From Pseudomonas putida NBRC 14164 (GTDB lineage: Bacteria > Pseudomonadota > Gammaproteobacteria > Pseudomonadales > Pseudomonadaceae), in the NCBI RefSeq assembly GCF_000412675.1, contig NC_021505.1:483501-547500 (forward strand): 64,000 nt of DNA, in the 5' to 3' direction. The translations under genes were made by a program, and so were the position numbers. Under the pieces are notes generated by a model. That model had not been told where the DNA came from and ran no database searches. It saw only the letters and a list, made by a program, of their open reading frames with translations. Positions 28,644 through 40,774 of the stretch are shown in pieces (the stretch's first letter is position 1; every line of letters begins with the position of its first letter).

Positions 28644-29629
28644 GGTCGGTTCTCGGCCATCTGGTAGGCGGTTTCCAGCGCGACGCGCAGGCTGCCGGTG
28701 TCGACGTTGCCGGTGCCGGCGAGGTCCAGGGCGGTGCCGTGATCGACCGACGTGCGGATGATCGGCAGGCCCAGGGTCACGTTGACTGCAGCGCCGAAGC
28801 CTTTGTACTTGAGTACAGGCAGGCCTTGGTCGTGGTACATCGCCAGCACTGCGTCGCAGTGCTCCAGATATTTGGGGGTAAACAGGGTATCGGCCGGCAG
28901 CGGCCCGCGCAGGTCCATGCCTTCGGTGCGCAGGCGGGCCAAGGTCGGCTCGATGATGTCGATTTCTTCGCGGCCCAGGTGGCCACCCTCGCCCGCGTGC
29001 GGGTTCAGGCCACACACCAGTATGCGCGGGTTGGCAATGCCGAACTTGTCGCGCATGTCGGCATGCAGGATACGGGTTACACGTTCGACGCGCTCGGCAG
29101 TGATTGCGTCGGCAATATCACGCAGCGGCAGGTGCGTGGTCACCAGGGCCACACGCAGGCCGCGGGTGGCCAGCATCATTACCACTTGCGCGGTGTGGGT
29201 CAGTTCGGCAAGGAACTCGGTATGCCCGGAGAAGGCGATACCGCTTTCGTTGATCACGCCCTTGTGCACCGGGGCGGTGATCATCCCGGCAAAATGCCCA
29301 TCCAGGCAGCCTTGCCCGGCGCGGGTCAGGGTTTCCAGCACGAACGCCGCGTTGGCTTTGTCGAGCTGGCCTGGCACTACCGGGGCTGCAAGAGGGGTAT
29401 CCCACACGTACAGGCTGCCCGCGGGTGCCGGCCGGTCGGGCCATTGGCCCGGGGCGACTGGCAGCAGGCTGACGGCCAGCCCCAGCTGCGTGGCCCGCTC
29501 GGCGAGCAGGTCACGGCTGGTGATGGCGATCAGGGGGTGGGGCTGGGCGTCTGCGGCGAGCAGCAGGCACAGGTCGGGACCTATGCCGGCAGGCTCGCCA
29601 GGGGTGACGGCGAAGCGCTGGGGCTTCAC
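28640..29629 (-). CDS. pdxA: 4-hydroxythreonine-4-phosphate dehydrogenase PdxA
   Basis: A 329-residue PdxA. The N-terminus [18 protein letters not shown] is the family start; [23 protein letters not shown] and [11 protein letters not shown] contain the metal-binding histidines. It oxidises 4-phosphohydroxy-L-threonine in pyridoxal phosphate synthesis. Both ends overlap neighbours by four bases (surA upstream, rsmA downstream), indicating tight translational coupling within lptD-surA-pdxA-rsmA. Confidence 0.97.
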   Translation of the reverse strand: MKPQRFAVTPGEPAGIGPDLCLLLAADAQPHPLIAITSRDLLAERATQLGLAVSLLPVAPGQWPDRPAPAGSLYVWDTPLAAPVVPGQLDKANAAFVLETLTRAGQGCLDGHFAGMITAPVHKGVINESGIAFSGHTEFLAELTHTAQVVMMLATRGLRVALVTTHLPLRDIADAITAERVERVTRILHADMRDKFGIANPRILVCGLNPHAGEGGHLGREEIDIIEPTLARLRTEGMDLRGPLPADTLFTPKYLEHCDAVLAMYHDQGLPVLKYKGFGAAVNVTLGLPIIRTSVDHGTALDLAGTGNVDTGSLRVALETAYQMAENRP

Positions 29630-30951
29630 TGGGCGGCCTGGTCAGCGCCAGGCAGCTTGATTTCAACGTAGGCTTCGTCGCGAATCTGGCGCAGCCAGGT
29701 TTGCAGCTCTTCGTCGTACTTGCGATTGCGCAGGACACTCTGGGCCTGTTGCTCACGTGCCTGTTCGGTGCTGTCGGTGGCGCGGCGGCCCAGTACTTCC
29801 AGAACGTGCCAGCCGTACTGGGTCTTGAACGGCTTGGTCACTACGCCTTGCTGGGCGTTGGCCATCTGTTCGCGGAACTCCGGTACCAGGCTGTTCGGGT
29901 CTACCCAGTTGAGGTCGCCGCCGTTGAGGGCCGAACCCGGGTCTTCCGAGAAGCTCTTCGCCAGCTCGCCGAAGTCTTCGCCGTTCTTGATGCGATCGTA
30001 CAGGCGCTCGGCCAGTTGCTCGGTGGCCGCTTCGCTGCGGATTTCACTTGGCTTGATCAGGATGTGGCGTACATGCACTTCGTCGCGCAGCACGTTCTCG
30101 CTGCCACCGCGCTTCTCCTCGAGCTTGAGGATGATGAAGCCGTTGGGGATGCGAATAGGCTGGGTGATTTCACCGACCGGCATGCTGCTGAGCATCTTGG
30201 CGAAGTCTGGTGGCAGTTGGCCGGCTTTACGCCAGCCCATCTCGCCGCCTTCCAGGGCGTTTTCGCTGGCCGAGTTGGCAATCGCCATCTGGCCAAAGTC
30301 GGCGCCCTGGCGCAGTTGCTGGTACACGTCACCCACCTTGCGCGCGGCCTTCTGGATATCATCCGAGCTGGCGGCTTCCGGGGTCGGGATGAGGATGTTG
30401 GCCAGGCGGTACTCTTCCGACATCTGCATCTTGCCCATGTCGGAGTTGAGGAAGTTCTTCACTTCCTGCTCCGACACCTGGATGCGTTCGGCCACGCGAC
30501 GCTGGCGCACGCGGCTGATGATCATCTCGCGCTTGACCTGCTCGCGAGCGTCGTCGAACGACAGGCCGTCATGGGCCAGGGCAGCGCGGAACTGGTCCAG
30601 CGACATACCATTGCGCTGGGCAATGGTGCCGATGGCCTGGTTCAGCTCTTCGTCAGTGATGCGGATGCCGGAGCGCTCGCCGATCTGCAGCTGCAGGTTC
30701 TCGACGATCAGGCGTTCCAGTACCTGCTGTTCCAGGGCACCGGTCGGTGGCACGCCGCCGCCGCGCTTGGCGATGGTTTGCTGCACCTCGCGGACGCGCT
30801 GGTCCAGCTGGCTTTGCATGACCACGTCGTTGTCGACGATGGCCACAACGCGATCAAGAGGCTGTACCGCGGCATTCACCGCGCCACTCAGCAAAACGGC
30901 ACCCAGCAGCACTGGGCGCAGACGATCAATAAGCTTGGTCTTCACGTTCAC
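29626..30951 (-). CDS. surA: Periplasmic chaperone and peptidyl-prolyl isomerase SurA
   Basis: A 441-residue periplasmic chaperone for outer-membrane proteins. Residues 1-27 form a signal peptide (hydrophobic [13 protein letters not shown]). The N-domain runs to about 175, then two parvulin domains at about 185-285 and 295-395 ([10 protein letters not shown], and the second marked by [13 protein letters not shown] and GWHVLEV), then the C-terminal helix. The start is GTG 30949-30951, inside the lptD reading frame by 26 bases. SurA helps assemble LptD, whose gene is directly upstream, a functional reason for the arrangement. Confidence 0.95.
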   Translation of the reverse strand: MNVKTKLIDRLRPVLLGAVLLSGAVNAAVQPLDRVVAIVDNDVVMQSQLDQRVREVQQTIAKRGGGVPPTGALEQQVLERLIVENLQLQIGERSGIRITDEELNQAIGTIAQRNGMSLDQFRAALAHDGLSFDDAREQVKREMIISRVRQRRVAERIQVSEQEVKNFLNSDMGKMQMSEEYRLANILIPTPEAASSDDIQKAARKVGDVYQQLRQGADFGQMAIANSASENALEGGEMGWRKAGQLPPDFAKMLSSMPVGEITQPIRIPNGFIILKLEEKRGGSENVLRDEVHVRHILIKPSEIRSEAATEQLAERLYDRIKNGEDFGELAKSFSEDPGSALNGGDLNWVDPNSLVPEFREQMANAQQGVVTKPFKTQYGWHVLEVLGRRATDSTEQAREQQAQSVLRNRKYDEELQTWLRQIRDEAYVEIKLPGADQAAQ

Positions 30952-33724
30952 GGTAACCTTGAATGCCTTGGTCGAGGAAAGATTCGACCTTGTTGCCCAC
31001 TACGCCACCGAGCCCTTTCAGAACGATCTGAAGGAAGATGCCGTGGTCGCCTTTTTCGTTCGCCGGAAGTGCCTGGCTGAAGTCGTCGTAATCGATCCAG
31101 TAACGGTTGATCAGGCGCAGCTTCCAGCAGCAGTTGTCGTATTCGAAACCACCCATGGCTTCCAGCGTGCGGTTGCGGTTGTAGTCATGCTGCCAGCGGG
31201 CGATGACGTTCCACTGCGGAACGATCGGCCAGATGACCGAGAAATCGTGCTGCTGGATCTTGTAGTAGTCCTTGATGTAGTTCTCGCTGCCTGGAACGCC
31301 ATAGTCGCCACCGCCAGTCTTCCAGGTGCCGGTCTGGGAGTCATAGGAGATGGTGTCGTTACGGTAGCGATAACCGAGGTTGAGCACCTTGTTCGGGTTG
31401 TCTTCAGGCTGGTAGTGGAACATCGCGCTGCCCGAGCGGGTGCTGCGGCTGTCCGGATCCCAGTTGAAGTCCGAATTGAAGCGCCAGTCGCGGTTGAAGT
31501 AGTAGTTGTACACCAGGGCGTATGGCGAGACATCAGACTGCGAGTCTGTGCGGGTCCTGTAGTTGATGCCCGGCAACTGGACCTTGCGATCCTTGAAGTA
31601 GTAAGCCTGACCGATGCTGAAGTTCTGGCGCTCGAAGCCGTTTTCTTCGATCCAGCGGGTAGTCACGCCCAGTGACAGTTTGTTCTCGTCGCCGATACGG
31701 TCAGTGCCGCTGAAGCGGTTGTCGCGGAACAGCGAGTCATAGCTGAACAGCGTTTCGCCCGAGTCGAACAGCGGGATATCTCGCTGATCCTTGTACGGAA
31801 CATAGAGATAGAACAGGCGCGGCTCGAGGGTCTGCTTGTAGTCGGTGCCGAACATTGAGGTCTTGCGGTCGAAGTACAGGCCGCTGTCGACGCTGAAGAT
31901 CGGCACGTCGCGGTTCAGCGTGCTGTTATAGCTGCCGTATGCCGGGTTGGCAGATTGCGCCAGGGCCTGGGTCTTGCCTTGGCTATCGAGGTCAAGATCG
32001 TAGTGCGTGTAAGCATATTTCAGCTTCGGCGTCAGGTAGCCATAGCTGGCTTCCATGGGCAGGCTGATCGATGGCGCTACGTTCAGGCGAGTGCCGTTCG
32101 CTCGGGCAATGCCCGAGATGTTTTCATCCAGGCGACGGCCGGGCAGGCCAGCACTGGTGTCTGGTAGGCCGTCCTTGTTCAGGACGAAGTCGTTCTTGAG
32201 GTCACGATCAAAGCGTACGGCTTCGGTCTCGTAACCGATGTTTACGCCACCCGGGTGGAACGGCAGGGCACCGTTGAAGGTGATCTGCGGTAGGCGGTCA
32301 TACGGCGTGATCTGCGAAATGGTGGCCATCTCGTAGGCATGCACGTTCAAGCGCGCGGTGTAGCTGTCGCCACGGTATGTAAGCGCACCCTGCTGGTTCA
32401 GCAGGTCGCGGCTTTCCACGCCGATCTGGTCGGACTCCAGGTCCTGGAAGTAGAACGGGTCGCTGATGTCGGTGTAGTCCACCTCGGCCATCAGGCGCTC
32501 GTCCAGGCCACCCTTGTGCTGCCAGTTGACCATCCAGCGCTGTTCTTTGTAGTCAGTCTGGTCTTTGCGGTCGTCGTTCTTGTCGTTCAGGTACGCGCCG
32601 CCGAGCTGGCCTTCGCTGGAAGGCGTCAGGTAGCGGAACTCGCCTTCCATCAGCAGGCCGCGTTTGGTCATGTAACGCGGGTACAACGTGGCGTCGTAGT
32701 TGGGCGCCAGGTTGAAGTAGTACGGCGTGACCAGCATGAAGCCGGTGTCGCTGCTGCTGAACGATGGCGGCAGGAAGCCGGACTGGCGACGGTCGTCGAT
32801 CGGGAAGTAGATGTACGGTGTGTAGAACACCGGGAAATCCTTGACCCGCAGCGTAACGTTGGTCGCAGTACCGAAACCGGTGGCCGGGTTCAGGGTGATG
32901 TTATTGCCCTTCAGCTGCCAGGCGTTGCTGCCCGGTTCGCAGGTGGTGTACGTACCGTCCTTGAGGCGGATGATGGCGTTTTCACCACGCTTGGCATACA
33001 GGGCACTGCCGCGGATGTGCGACTTGTGCATCACGTATTCGGCGTTGTCGACCTGGGCTTCGCCCGTGTCGAGCTGAATCTGTGCCTCGTCACCGACCAC
33101 CAGCGAACCGTTGTCACGGATCCGGACGTTGCCCTTGAGCTCGCCACGGTTTTCGGTCTGGTAAAGGTTGGCCTCGTCGGCCTCGGCCTGCATGCTGCCC
33201 TGGCGCATCACCACGTCACCGGCGAGGGTAGCAATCTGCTGCTCCTGCTGGTACTTGGACACCTTGGCGTTGATGTAGGTCGGCGACTCGTCCTTCGGCG
33301 TGGTATCAGCCATGCCTGGGCGGGTTGGCTCGATGTAGGCGCCACCGCAGTACGGGCCGGTTTCGGCCAGCTGCGCGGCGGTGAGCTTTTCACGCGGCAC
33401 CCAGTCCAGGTGGCTGTAGTCTTCGCTGCGCGACTTCAGGGCACGGCCCTTGGCCTCGGTGACCAGCATCGGCCGGTCCGCGGTTTCGGCTTCGCTCGCG
33501 GCTTCTGTGCCGGAGCTGACGGCCGCACCTTCGTGCACCGGGCGCGGCGGCAGGTTGTTGACTGGCGCTTTGGGCTTGCAGTCCCAACCACCGGAGGCGG
33601 ACACTTGGCAGTCGAACTGTTCGGCTGCCACTACGTATGAGGTGGCCAGAGGTTGCAGGGCCAGCAGACCGCCGGTTACCAGCAACGGAAACTTTCTACG
33701 AAACGCGGGGGATTTCAATGCCAT
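30926..33724 (-). CDS. lptD: LPS-assembly outer-membrane protein LptD
   Basis: A 932-residue LptD starting at ATG 33724 ([11 protein letters not shown]). A signal peptide of about 33 residues ends near VVAA; the OstA-type periplasmic jellyroll domain (about residues 140-290) includes [17 protein letters not shown]; the rest is a large beta-barrel with alternating aromatic strands ending in EREDQAY. Several cysteines near the start ([12 protein letters not shown]) are of the type used for disulfide bonding in LptD. It receives LPS from LptA and, with LptE, inserts it in the outer leaflet. It is divergent from amgK. The longer frame to 33931 is rejected as it crosses the promoter region. Confidence 0.96.
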   Translation of the reverse strand: MALKSPAFRRKFPLLVTGGLLALQPLATSYVVAAEQFDCQVSASGGWDCKPKAPVNNLPPRPVHEGAAVSSGTEAASEAETADRPMLVTEAKGRALKSRSEDYSHLDWVPREKLTAAQLAETGPYCGGAYIEPTRPGMADTTPKDESPTYINAKVSKYQQEQQIATLAGDVVMRQGSMQAEADEANLYQTENRGELKGNVRIRDNGSLVVGDEAQIQLDTGEAQVDNAEYVMHKSHIRGSALYAKRGENAIIRLKDGTYTTCEPGSNAWQLKGNNITLNPATGFGTATNVTLRVKDFPVFYTPYIYFPIDDRRQSGFLPPSFSSSDTGFMLVTPYYFNLAPNYDATLYPRYMTKRGLLMEGEFRYLTPSSEGQLGGAYLNDKNDDRKDQTDYKEQRWMVNWQHKGGLDERLMAEVDYTDISDPFYFQDLESDQIGVESRDLLNQQGALTYRGDSYTARLNVHAYEMATISQITPYDRLPQITFNGALPFHPGGVNIGYETEAVRFDRDLKNDFVLNKDGLPDTSAGLPGRRLDENISGIARANGTRLNVAPSISLPMEASYGYLTPKLKYAYTHYDLDLDSQGKTQALAQSANPAYGSYNSTLNRDVPIFSVDSGLYFDRKTSMFGTDYKQTLEPRLFYLYVPYKDQRDIPLFDSGETLFSYDSLFRDNRFSGTDRIGDENKLSLGVTTRWIEENGFERQNFSIGQAYYFKDRKVQLPGINYRTRTDSQSDVSPYALVYNYYFNRDWRFNSDFNWDPDSRSTRSGSAMFHYQPEDNPNKVLNLGYRYRNDTISYDSQTGTWKTGGGDYGVPGSENYIKDYYKIQQHDFSVIWPIVPQWNVIARWQHDYNRNRTLEAMGGFEYDNCCWKLRLINRYWIDYDDFSQALPANEKGDHGIFLQIVLKGLGGVVGNKVESFLDQGIQGYREREDQAY

Positions 33725-33854
33725 CTTATTAGTCCGGGCTTCCTGCGTGCCATCTGCCCGCGTGTGGGGCCGCACGCCTCTCGATGGTCTGAAAAAGATG
33801 CTGGATAATAAAGCATGACCCGCTTGACGGCTAGGGCCGTCGGAGACCCTTGTA

Positions 33855-35542
<1,688 letters not shown>

Positions 35543-35543
35543 T

Positions 35544-36311
35544 ATGTGGTGGCCAGGCACGCTGATTGGTGTGGGTGCCGGTTTTGCTGTTGCCAGCATT
35601 CCGGGGGCCTTGCTCGGTGGGTTGCTTGGGCAGGCCCTGGACCGCCGCCTGCGCTTGCAGGGCTGGGAAGACATGCGCGAACGCCTGGGCGGGCGCGCGG
35701 CCTTGCGCGACGACGAGTTGCTGTTCGTGATGCTCGGGCGCCTGGCCAAATGCGATGGGCGGGTGGCCGAGCAGCATATCCGCCAGGCGCGCCAGGAAAT
35801 GCTGCGCCTGGACCTGGCCGAAGCGGCCCGGCTGCGCGCGATAGCCGCGTTCAACCGTGGCAAGGCAGGCAAGGACCGGCTGGGCAGCCATCTGCGCCGC
35901 ATTCGCCAGCAGCCGCATGCGGCGGAAGGCACCCTGCGTGCGTGTTGGCGCATGGTCTGGGCCGACGGCAAGATGGGCAACAAGGAACGTGAGCTGCTGC
36001 TGGACTGGGGGCAGAAGCTGGGCCTGAGCCGGCGGCAGGTGCAGGCGATGTCGCTGGAGTACGAGCCGCGCAAGGCAGCCGGAACGGAAGGGGTGGCCAT
36101 GACCTATGCCGCGGCGTTGCGCTTGCTGGCGGTTGAGGCTGACACCGAGACCGACAAGGTCAAGCAGGCGTATCGCCGGCTGGTCAGCCGGCATCACCCG
36201 GACAAGCTGGCGGGTACCGGTGCCAGCGAGGCGCAGGTGCGTGAGGCCACCGAGCGTACCCGTGAGTTGCATCAGGCCTATGCCATGATCCGTAAGCGGC
36301 GGGGCCTGTAA
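35544..36311 (+). CDS. djlA: DjlA/TerB-type J-domain co-chaperone
   Basis: A 255-residue protein. A hydrophobic N-terminal segment (about residues 1-30, MWWPGTLIGVGAGFAVASIPG) could be a membrane anchor. Residues about 50-165 form a TerB-like helical domain (DDELLFVMLGRLAKCDG, MVWADGKMGNKERELL), and the C-terminus is a J domain with the HPD tripeptide in VSRHHPDKL. It would stimulate the ATPase of DnaK at the inner membrane. The start at ATG 35544, one base after the murU stop, is preferred over an upstream TTG inside murU. Confidence 0.88.
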   Translation: MWWPGTLIGVGAGFAVASIPGALLGGLLGQALDRRLRLQGWEDMRERLGGRAALRDDELLFVMLGRLAKCDGRVAEQHIRQARQEMLRLDLAEAARLRAIAAFNRGKAGKDRLGSHLRRIRQQPHAAEGTLRACWRMVWADGKMGNKERELLLDWGQKLGLSRRQVQAMSLEYEPRKAAGTEGVAMTYAAALRLLAVEADTETDKVKQAYRRLVSRHHPDKLAGTGASEAQVREATERTRELHQAYAMIRKRRGL

Positions 36312-36357
36312 CCGGGCGGCGCTCGGTTCATGCCCCACCACTAGAATCAAGCCGAAC

Positions 36358-37356
36358 TCAACCCTGCGGGCTCATCCACCCCCGTACCCGGCGGAACAAC
36401 TGCTCTTGTTCCGCCGCCTTGTTCCCTGGCATGGCAATCAACGACAACTGCCGGTACTGGCTGTCCTTCTGCCGCTTGCTGGCCTGCAGGCGCTGCTCGG
36501 CCGCGTTGCGGTCGGTGCTACGGGTGACGTAGTAGATATCGGCAGTCGGCACCTTCAAGGTGGGCGCCAGGCTTTGCAGGTCATGTTCAACCCGCGCCGG
36601 TGTCTGCGCGGCGACCATCACCAGTTTTTGTACCTGCGGTGGCTGCTTCTCGCTCAGGTAGCGTGCCGCCCAATACGCACCGCTACCATGGCCGATCAGC
36701 ACGATGCTGCGGGCGTTGTGTTGCTGTGCGTACGCTACGGCGGCATCCAGGCGGGCGAAGATACGCTCGGCATCTGCCGGGTCGGCCTGCTCGCTGGCCT
36801 GTTCAGCGTCAGTGCTTTCTGCGGTGTCGGCATCGGCCGCAGTGGCCTGGGCCACGTTGGCGTTGGCGTCGGCCGGTACGTCCTTGGCCGGTGCGCTTTC
36901 GCCTTTGTCTTTCTCAGGCTCGGCGGGCGGTGTGGCCTCGACCCTTGCCTGCGGGCTGTCGGCGAGCAGGTCGGGCAGGCTGACGCTCAGGCTGTGCCAG
37001 CCGACATCAGGGAATTTCTGCCGCAGTGGGCCGACCGCATTTGGCCAGTCCGCGGTCTCGCCTGCACCGGGAACTATGATGACTGCCCCATGCGGGTCGT
37101 TGTCATTGGCGGGTTTCCAAAGGGCCAGGAAGCTGTCGGCACCGGCCTGCAGGGTCTGCTGCTCGGCCTTGGGCACAAGCCGTTCCAGCGCCTGGGCATC
37201 TTCCTGGCTGCGCTCGAGCAGGGGCGGGCGCGGGGCTTCGGCGGCCGGAGCTTCGGTGGTGGTGGGTGGTTTTTCGGCATCGGCAGCCAAGGCGCCGAGT
37301 GGAAGGATCGAGGCCAGGCAGCACATTGCCAGCGTCGTGCGATAAAGTGTGGACAT
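36358..37356 (-). CDS. DUF3530 family alpha/beta-hydrolase-like protein
   Basis: A 332-residue exported protein. A signal peptide covers about residues 1-24 (LASILPLGALA). The rest has alpha/beta-hydrolase features: AVIIVPGAGETADWP, a nucleophile-elbow-like VLIGHGSGAYWA at about residues 219-230, and QKLVMVAAQTPA. An acidic alanine-rich insertion of about 60 residues (about 138-197) interrupts the fold between the first strands and the elbow; it is low complexity and probably disordered. The substrate is unknown. It converges on djlA and is divergent from the histidine kinase gene. Confidence 0.82.
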   Translation of the reverse strand: MSTLYRTTLAMCCLASILPLGALAADAEKPPTTTEAPAAEAPRPPLLERSQEDAQALERLVPKAEQQTLQAGADSFLALWKPANDNDPHGAVIIVPGAGETADWPNAVGPLRQKFPDVGWHSLSVSLPDLLADSPQARVEATPPAEPEKDKGESAPAKDVPADANANVAQATAADADTAESTDAEQASEQADPADAERIFARLDAAVAYAQQHNARSIVLIGHGSGAYWAARYLSEKQPPQVQKLVMVAAQTPARVEHDLQSLAPTLKVPTADIYYVTRSTDRNAAEQRLQASKRQKDSQYRQLSLIAMPGNKAAEQEQLFRRVRGWMSPQG

Positions 37357-37451
37357 GAGTCAACCCAGGGCCAGAATGATACCGGCAGCCTAATAGTATT
37401 TGCCCGTGACGGCCATGCTGCATGGCCGCCTTTGCCAAGACGAGCGTGTAG

Positions 37452-39839
37452 ATGAAGCGAGTGCGTCGCCTGTTGGTTATCGGCTGCTTGTGGCTGCCCT
37501 TGATTGCATTGGCCCGGCCCGAGGTGGTGCCCACCGTTACGCTGGAGCCTGCGCAACAGCAGTGGCTGGACGCGCACCGCAGCTTGCGCGTCGGCCTGGT
37601 GCTGCAGGCGCCCTACGCCCAGTTCGACCGGCGCCTGCAGCAACTGTACGGGGCCAACGTAGAACTGGTGAACAGCCTGGCGCAGGCGCTGCGCCTGGAT
37701 CTTACCTGGCGCAACTTCAGCGACCAGGCCAGCCTGGAACATGCCCTGCAGAGCGGCGAAATCGACTTCGCCCCCGGCCTTACCCAGACGCCGGCCAGCC
37801 TGCGGCTGTGGCTGTTCAGCGACCCGTACATGCGCGTGCCGCAACTGGTGGTGGGGCCGCGCACCGGCGCCATGGCCGTGGAGCTGGAAAAGCTTGAAGC
37901 CGAGCAGCGGGTGGCCGTGCGCATGCCCAGCCAGCTGGCCGATTACCTGCGTGGCAACTACGGCAACCTCAACTTGCAGGGAGTGCCCAACGAACGTGAG
38001 GCCTTGCAACTGGTGGTCGGTGGCCAGGCCAGTTTCGCGGTGCTGGATGAAGCCCAGCTCAGCCGCTTGTCACGCGAAAGCGAGTTCAGTGAGCTGGCGG
38101 TGGTCGGCGATATCGGCCTGCCGCAGTTGTTGCGCATCGGCTCGCGGCGCGACTGGCCGCTGCTGGCCGATGTGCTCGAACGCGGCCTGCAGGCGCTGCC
38201 GGCCAAGGAGCTGGAGCAACTGCACCAACGCTGGCTGCAACCCAAATACCCACGGCTGAGCGAGTCGCCTGGCTTCTGGCAGAACCTGGCCTTGCTGTTC
38301 GGTATGTTGTTGTTGTGTGCCTTGGCCACCCTGGTGTGGCAACGGCGCCAGCAGCGCCAGCTGGAGCGCAGCCTGCTGACCACGCGGGAAAGCCTGGTGG
38401 AGCGACAAGTGCGTGAAGAAGCCCTGCGCCTGAGCCAGTTCGCCATCGACCAGAGCACGGTGGGTATTCTCTGGGTCAACTGGGACAGCCACGTACGCTA
38501 CGCCAATCACGCCGCCGAGCGCATGCTGGGATATGGCGATGGCGAACTGCTGGAGCGGCCGTTGAGCACCTTCGAGCCGAGCCTGAACATGGACCGCTGG
38601 CTGGAGTTATGGAAAGGCGCACGCACGGGGGAGGGCGGTGTCGGCCAGTTCGAGGCGCAGTGCCGGCGGGCCGACAACAACCTGCTGCCGGTCGAGCTAT
38701 CACTGAGTTTTCTGCGTTTTCGAGATTCCGAATACCTGGTGGTCTACCTCGCCGATGTCACCGAGCGCCACCGCGCCCTGGCGGCACTGCGCGAGAGCGA
38801 GGCGAGGCTCAAGGGCATTGCCGGCAACGTGCCCGGGCTGGTGTTCCGCCTGGAGCGTGACCCGGCCGAAGGCGAGCTGGAATTCCCCTATATCAGTGAG
38901 GGCAGCGAGGCGTTGGTGGGCTATGCGCCTGTCGAGATCCAGCACCCACAGATGGGCCTGCGCAACCTGGTTCACCCCGAAGACCGCGCCGATTACCACC
39001 GGGTCCAGGACCTGGCCTTGGCCAGCGATCAGGACTGGTCCTGGCAGGGGCGCATCCTGACCCGCCACGGAGAGCAACGCTGGGCCGACATCAAGGCCAG
39101 CACCCGGCGCCTGGCCAACGGCCAGGTGGTGTGGGACGGAGTGGTATGGGACATCACCCAGGGCAAGCGGGCCGAGTTGGCGTTGGCGAAATCCCAGGAG
39201 CAGCTGCGCGAGCTGTCGGCCCACCTGGAAAGCGTGCGCGAGGAAGAAAAGGCGCGCATCGCCCGGGAAGTGCATGACGAGCTGGGGCAGATGCTGACCG
39301 TGCTCAAGCTGGAGGTGTCGATGTGCGAGCTGGCGTTTGCCGACCTGGACCCCGGCCTGCATGAGCGCCTGGCAAGCATGAAGCGCCTGATTGCCCAGCT
39401 GTTCCAGCTGGTGCGTGATGTCGCCACCGCCTTGCGCCCGCCGATTCTCGATGCAGGCATTGCCTCGGCCATCGAATGGCAGGCACGGCGCTTTGAAGCC
39501 CGCACGCAGATCCCCTGCCTGGTACAAGTGCCGGATAATCTGCCAGCATTGAGCGATGCCAAGGCCACCGGCCTGTTTCGTATCTTGCAGGAGGCGCTCA
39601 CCAACGTCATGCGCCACGCCCAGGCGCACAGCGTGGAGATCGAGCTGGTGCGTGAGGAAGGGCAATTGCGCATGACGGTCAGCGATGATGGCCAAGGCTT
39701 TTGCCGCGAGCAGACCCGGCCCACTTCATTTGGCCTGGTGGGTGTACGCGAGCGGGTGCTGATGCTGGGGGGCAGCATGGCGCTGGACAGTGAACCGGGC
39801 GAAGGCACCAGCCTGAGTGTGGCCATTCCGTTGGAGTAG
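37452..39839 (+). CDS. Hybrid-free sensor histidine kinase with periplasmic binding domain and PAS domains
   Basis: A 795-residue sensor. A signal/anchor segment (about residues 1-22) is followed by an SBP_bac_3-type periplasmic domain (about 30-270), a membrane helix at about 280-300 (LALLFGMLLLCALATLVW), two PAS domains (about 330-445 and 450-580), a HisKA_3 dimerisation domain with the phosphoacceptor histidine in AREVHDELGQML, and a HATPase_c domain (LTNVMRHAQAHSVEIEL, SDDGQGF, FGLVGVRERV). This is the NarL-family kinase layout. The binding domain suggests it senses a small periplasmic ligand, possibly an amino acid or polyamine given the ABC transporter downstream, which is inference. 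The regulator gene follows 10 bases later. Confidence 0.92.
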   Translation: MKRVRRLLVIGCLWLPLIALARPEVVPTVTLEPAQQQWLDAHRSLRVGLVLQAPYAQFDRRLQQLYGANVELVNSLAQALRLDLTWRNFSDQASLEHALQSGEIDFAPGLTQTPASLRLWLFSDPYMRVPQLVVGPRTGAMAVELEKLEAEQRVAVRMPSQLADYLRGNYGNLNLQGVPNEREALQLVVGGQASFAVLDEAQLSRLSRESEFSELAVVGDIGLPQLLRIGSRRDWPLLADVLERGLQALPAKELEQLHQRWLQPKYPRLSESPGFWQNLALLFGMLLLCALATLVWQRRQQRQLERSLLTTRESLVERQVREEALRLSQFAIDQSTVGILWVNWDSHVRYANHAAERMLGYGDGELLERPLSTFEPSLNMDRWLELWKGARTGEGGVGQFEAQCRRADNNLLPVELSLSFLRFRDSEYLVVYLADVTERHRALAALRESEARLKGIAGNVPGLVFRLERDPAEGELEFPYISEGSEALVGYAPVEIQHPQMGLRNLVHPEDRADYHRVQDLALASDQDWSWQGRILTRHGEQRWADIKASTRRLANGQVVWDGVVWDITQGKRAELALAKSQEQLRELSAHLESVREEEKARIAREVHDELGQMLTVLKLEVSMCELAFADLDPGLHERLASMKRLIAQLFQLVRDVATALRPPILDAGIASAIEWQARRFEARTQIPCLVQVPDNLPALSDAKATGLFRILQEALTNVMRHAQAHSVEIELVREEGQLRMTVSDDGQGFCREQTRPTSFGLVGVRERVLMLGGSMALDSEPGEGTSLSVAIPLE

Positions 39840-39849
39840 GAGAGCAATC

Positions 39850-40479
39850 TTGATTCGAGTACTGGTGGCCGAAGACCACACCATTGTCCGTGAAGGCATC
39901 AAGCAGTTGATTGGCCTGGCCAAGGACATGCAGGTGGTGGGGGAGGCCGGGAATGGCGAGCAGTTGCTCGACACCCTGCGCCACACGCCGTGCGAAGTGG
40001 TGCTGCTGGATATCTCGATGCCGGGGGTGAACGGCCTGGAGGCGATCCCGCGGATCCGTGCCCTGCACGATGCGCCGGCAATCCTGATGCTGTCGATGCA
40101 CGACGAGGCCCAGATGGCGGCGCGGGCGCTGAAGGCTGGGGCGGCGGGCTATGCCACCAAGGACAGTGACCCGGCGCTGCTACTGACCGCGATACGTCGG
40201 GTGGCAAGTGGCGGGCGTTACATCGACCCGTCGCTGGCCGACCGCATGGTGTTCGAAGTGGGCCTGACCGAGTCCCGGCCATTGCACACGCTGCTGTCGG
40301 AGCGGGAGTTTACGGTGTTCGAGCGCCTGGCCCAGGGGGCCAACGTCAACGACATCGCCCAGCAACTGGCGCTGTCGAGCAAGACCATCAGCACCCACAA
40401 GGCGCGTTTGATGCAAAAGCTGAAAGTGAACTCGCTGGCGGAGCTGGTGAAGTACGCCATGGAACACAAGCTGGTCTGA
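39850..40479 (+). CDS. NarL/LuxR-family response regulator
   Basis: A 209-residue regulator starting at TTG 39850 with AGGAGAG at 39838-39844. This gives the standard MIRVLVAEDHTIVREG start; an in-frame GTG at 39817 would add 11 non-conserved residues. The receiver domain has phosphoacceptor D54 in VVLLDISMPG and the conserved lysine region GYATKDSD; the C-terminal LuxR helix-turn-helix reads VNDIAQQLALSSKTISTHKARLMQKL. It is the cognate partner of the kinase upstream. Its targets are not evident; the ABC transporter operon 300 bases downstream is an obvious candidate. Confidence 0.92.
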   Translation: MIRVLVAEDHTIVREGIKQLIGLAKDMQVVGEAGNGEQLLDTLRHTPCEVVLLDISMPGVNGLEAIPRIRALHDAPAILMLSMHDEAQMAARALKAGAAGYATKDSDPALLLTAIRRVASGGRYIDPSLADRMVFEVGLTESRPLHTLLSEREFTVFERLAQGANVNDIAQQLALSSKTISTHKARLMQKLKVNSLAELVKYAMEHKLV

Positions 40480-40515
40480 TTGCGACATACGCGTGCCCGA
40501 AATTTGCCGAAGCCT

Positions 40516-40605
40516 CTGTGGGAGCGGGCATGCCCGCGAACGGGCCTGGCCTGCTGATCTCTATGGCTGAGCCGGCCTCTTCGCGGGCATGCCCGCTCCC
40601 ACAGG
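40516..40605. repeat. Inverted REP pair after the response-regulator gene
   Basis: Facing units with identical cores GCGGGCATGCCCGC and outer arms CTGTGGGAG and CTCCCACAGG. They separate the two-component operon from the transporter operon. Confidence 0.9.
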
Positions 40606-40774
40606 TTTTGTGGCTGGCTCGCAAGGGCATTCCAATCCCGCCATTGCTGTAGGGCAATCCCTACAGCAAATCTTCCATCCGGATGATGGCATTCTCTCAG
40701 TGCCCCCGATTTTCGTGCGCTTGCGCCTCTTCTACTCTTTTGCCTACGCAGTCATCCAACAAGAAGGTGCAGGC

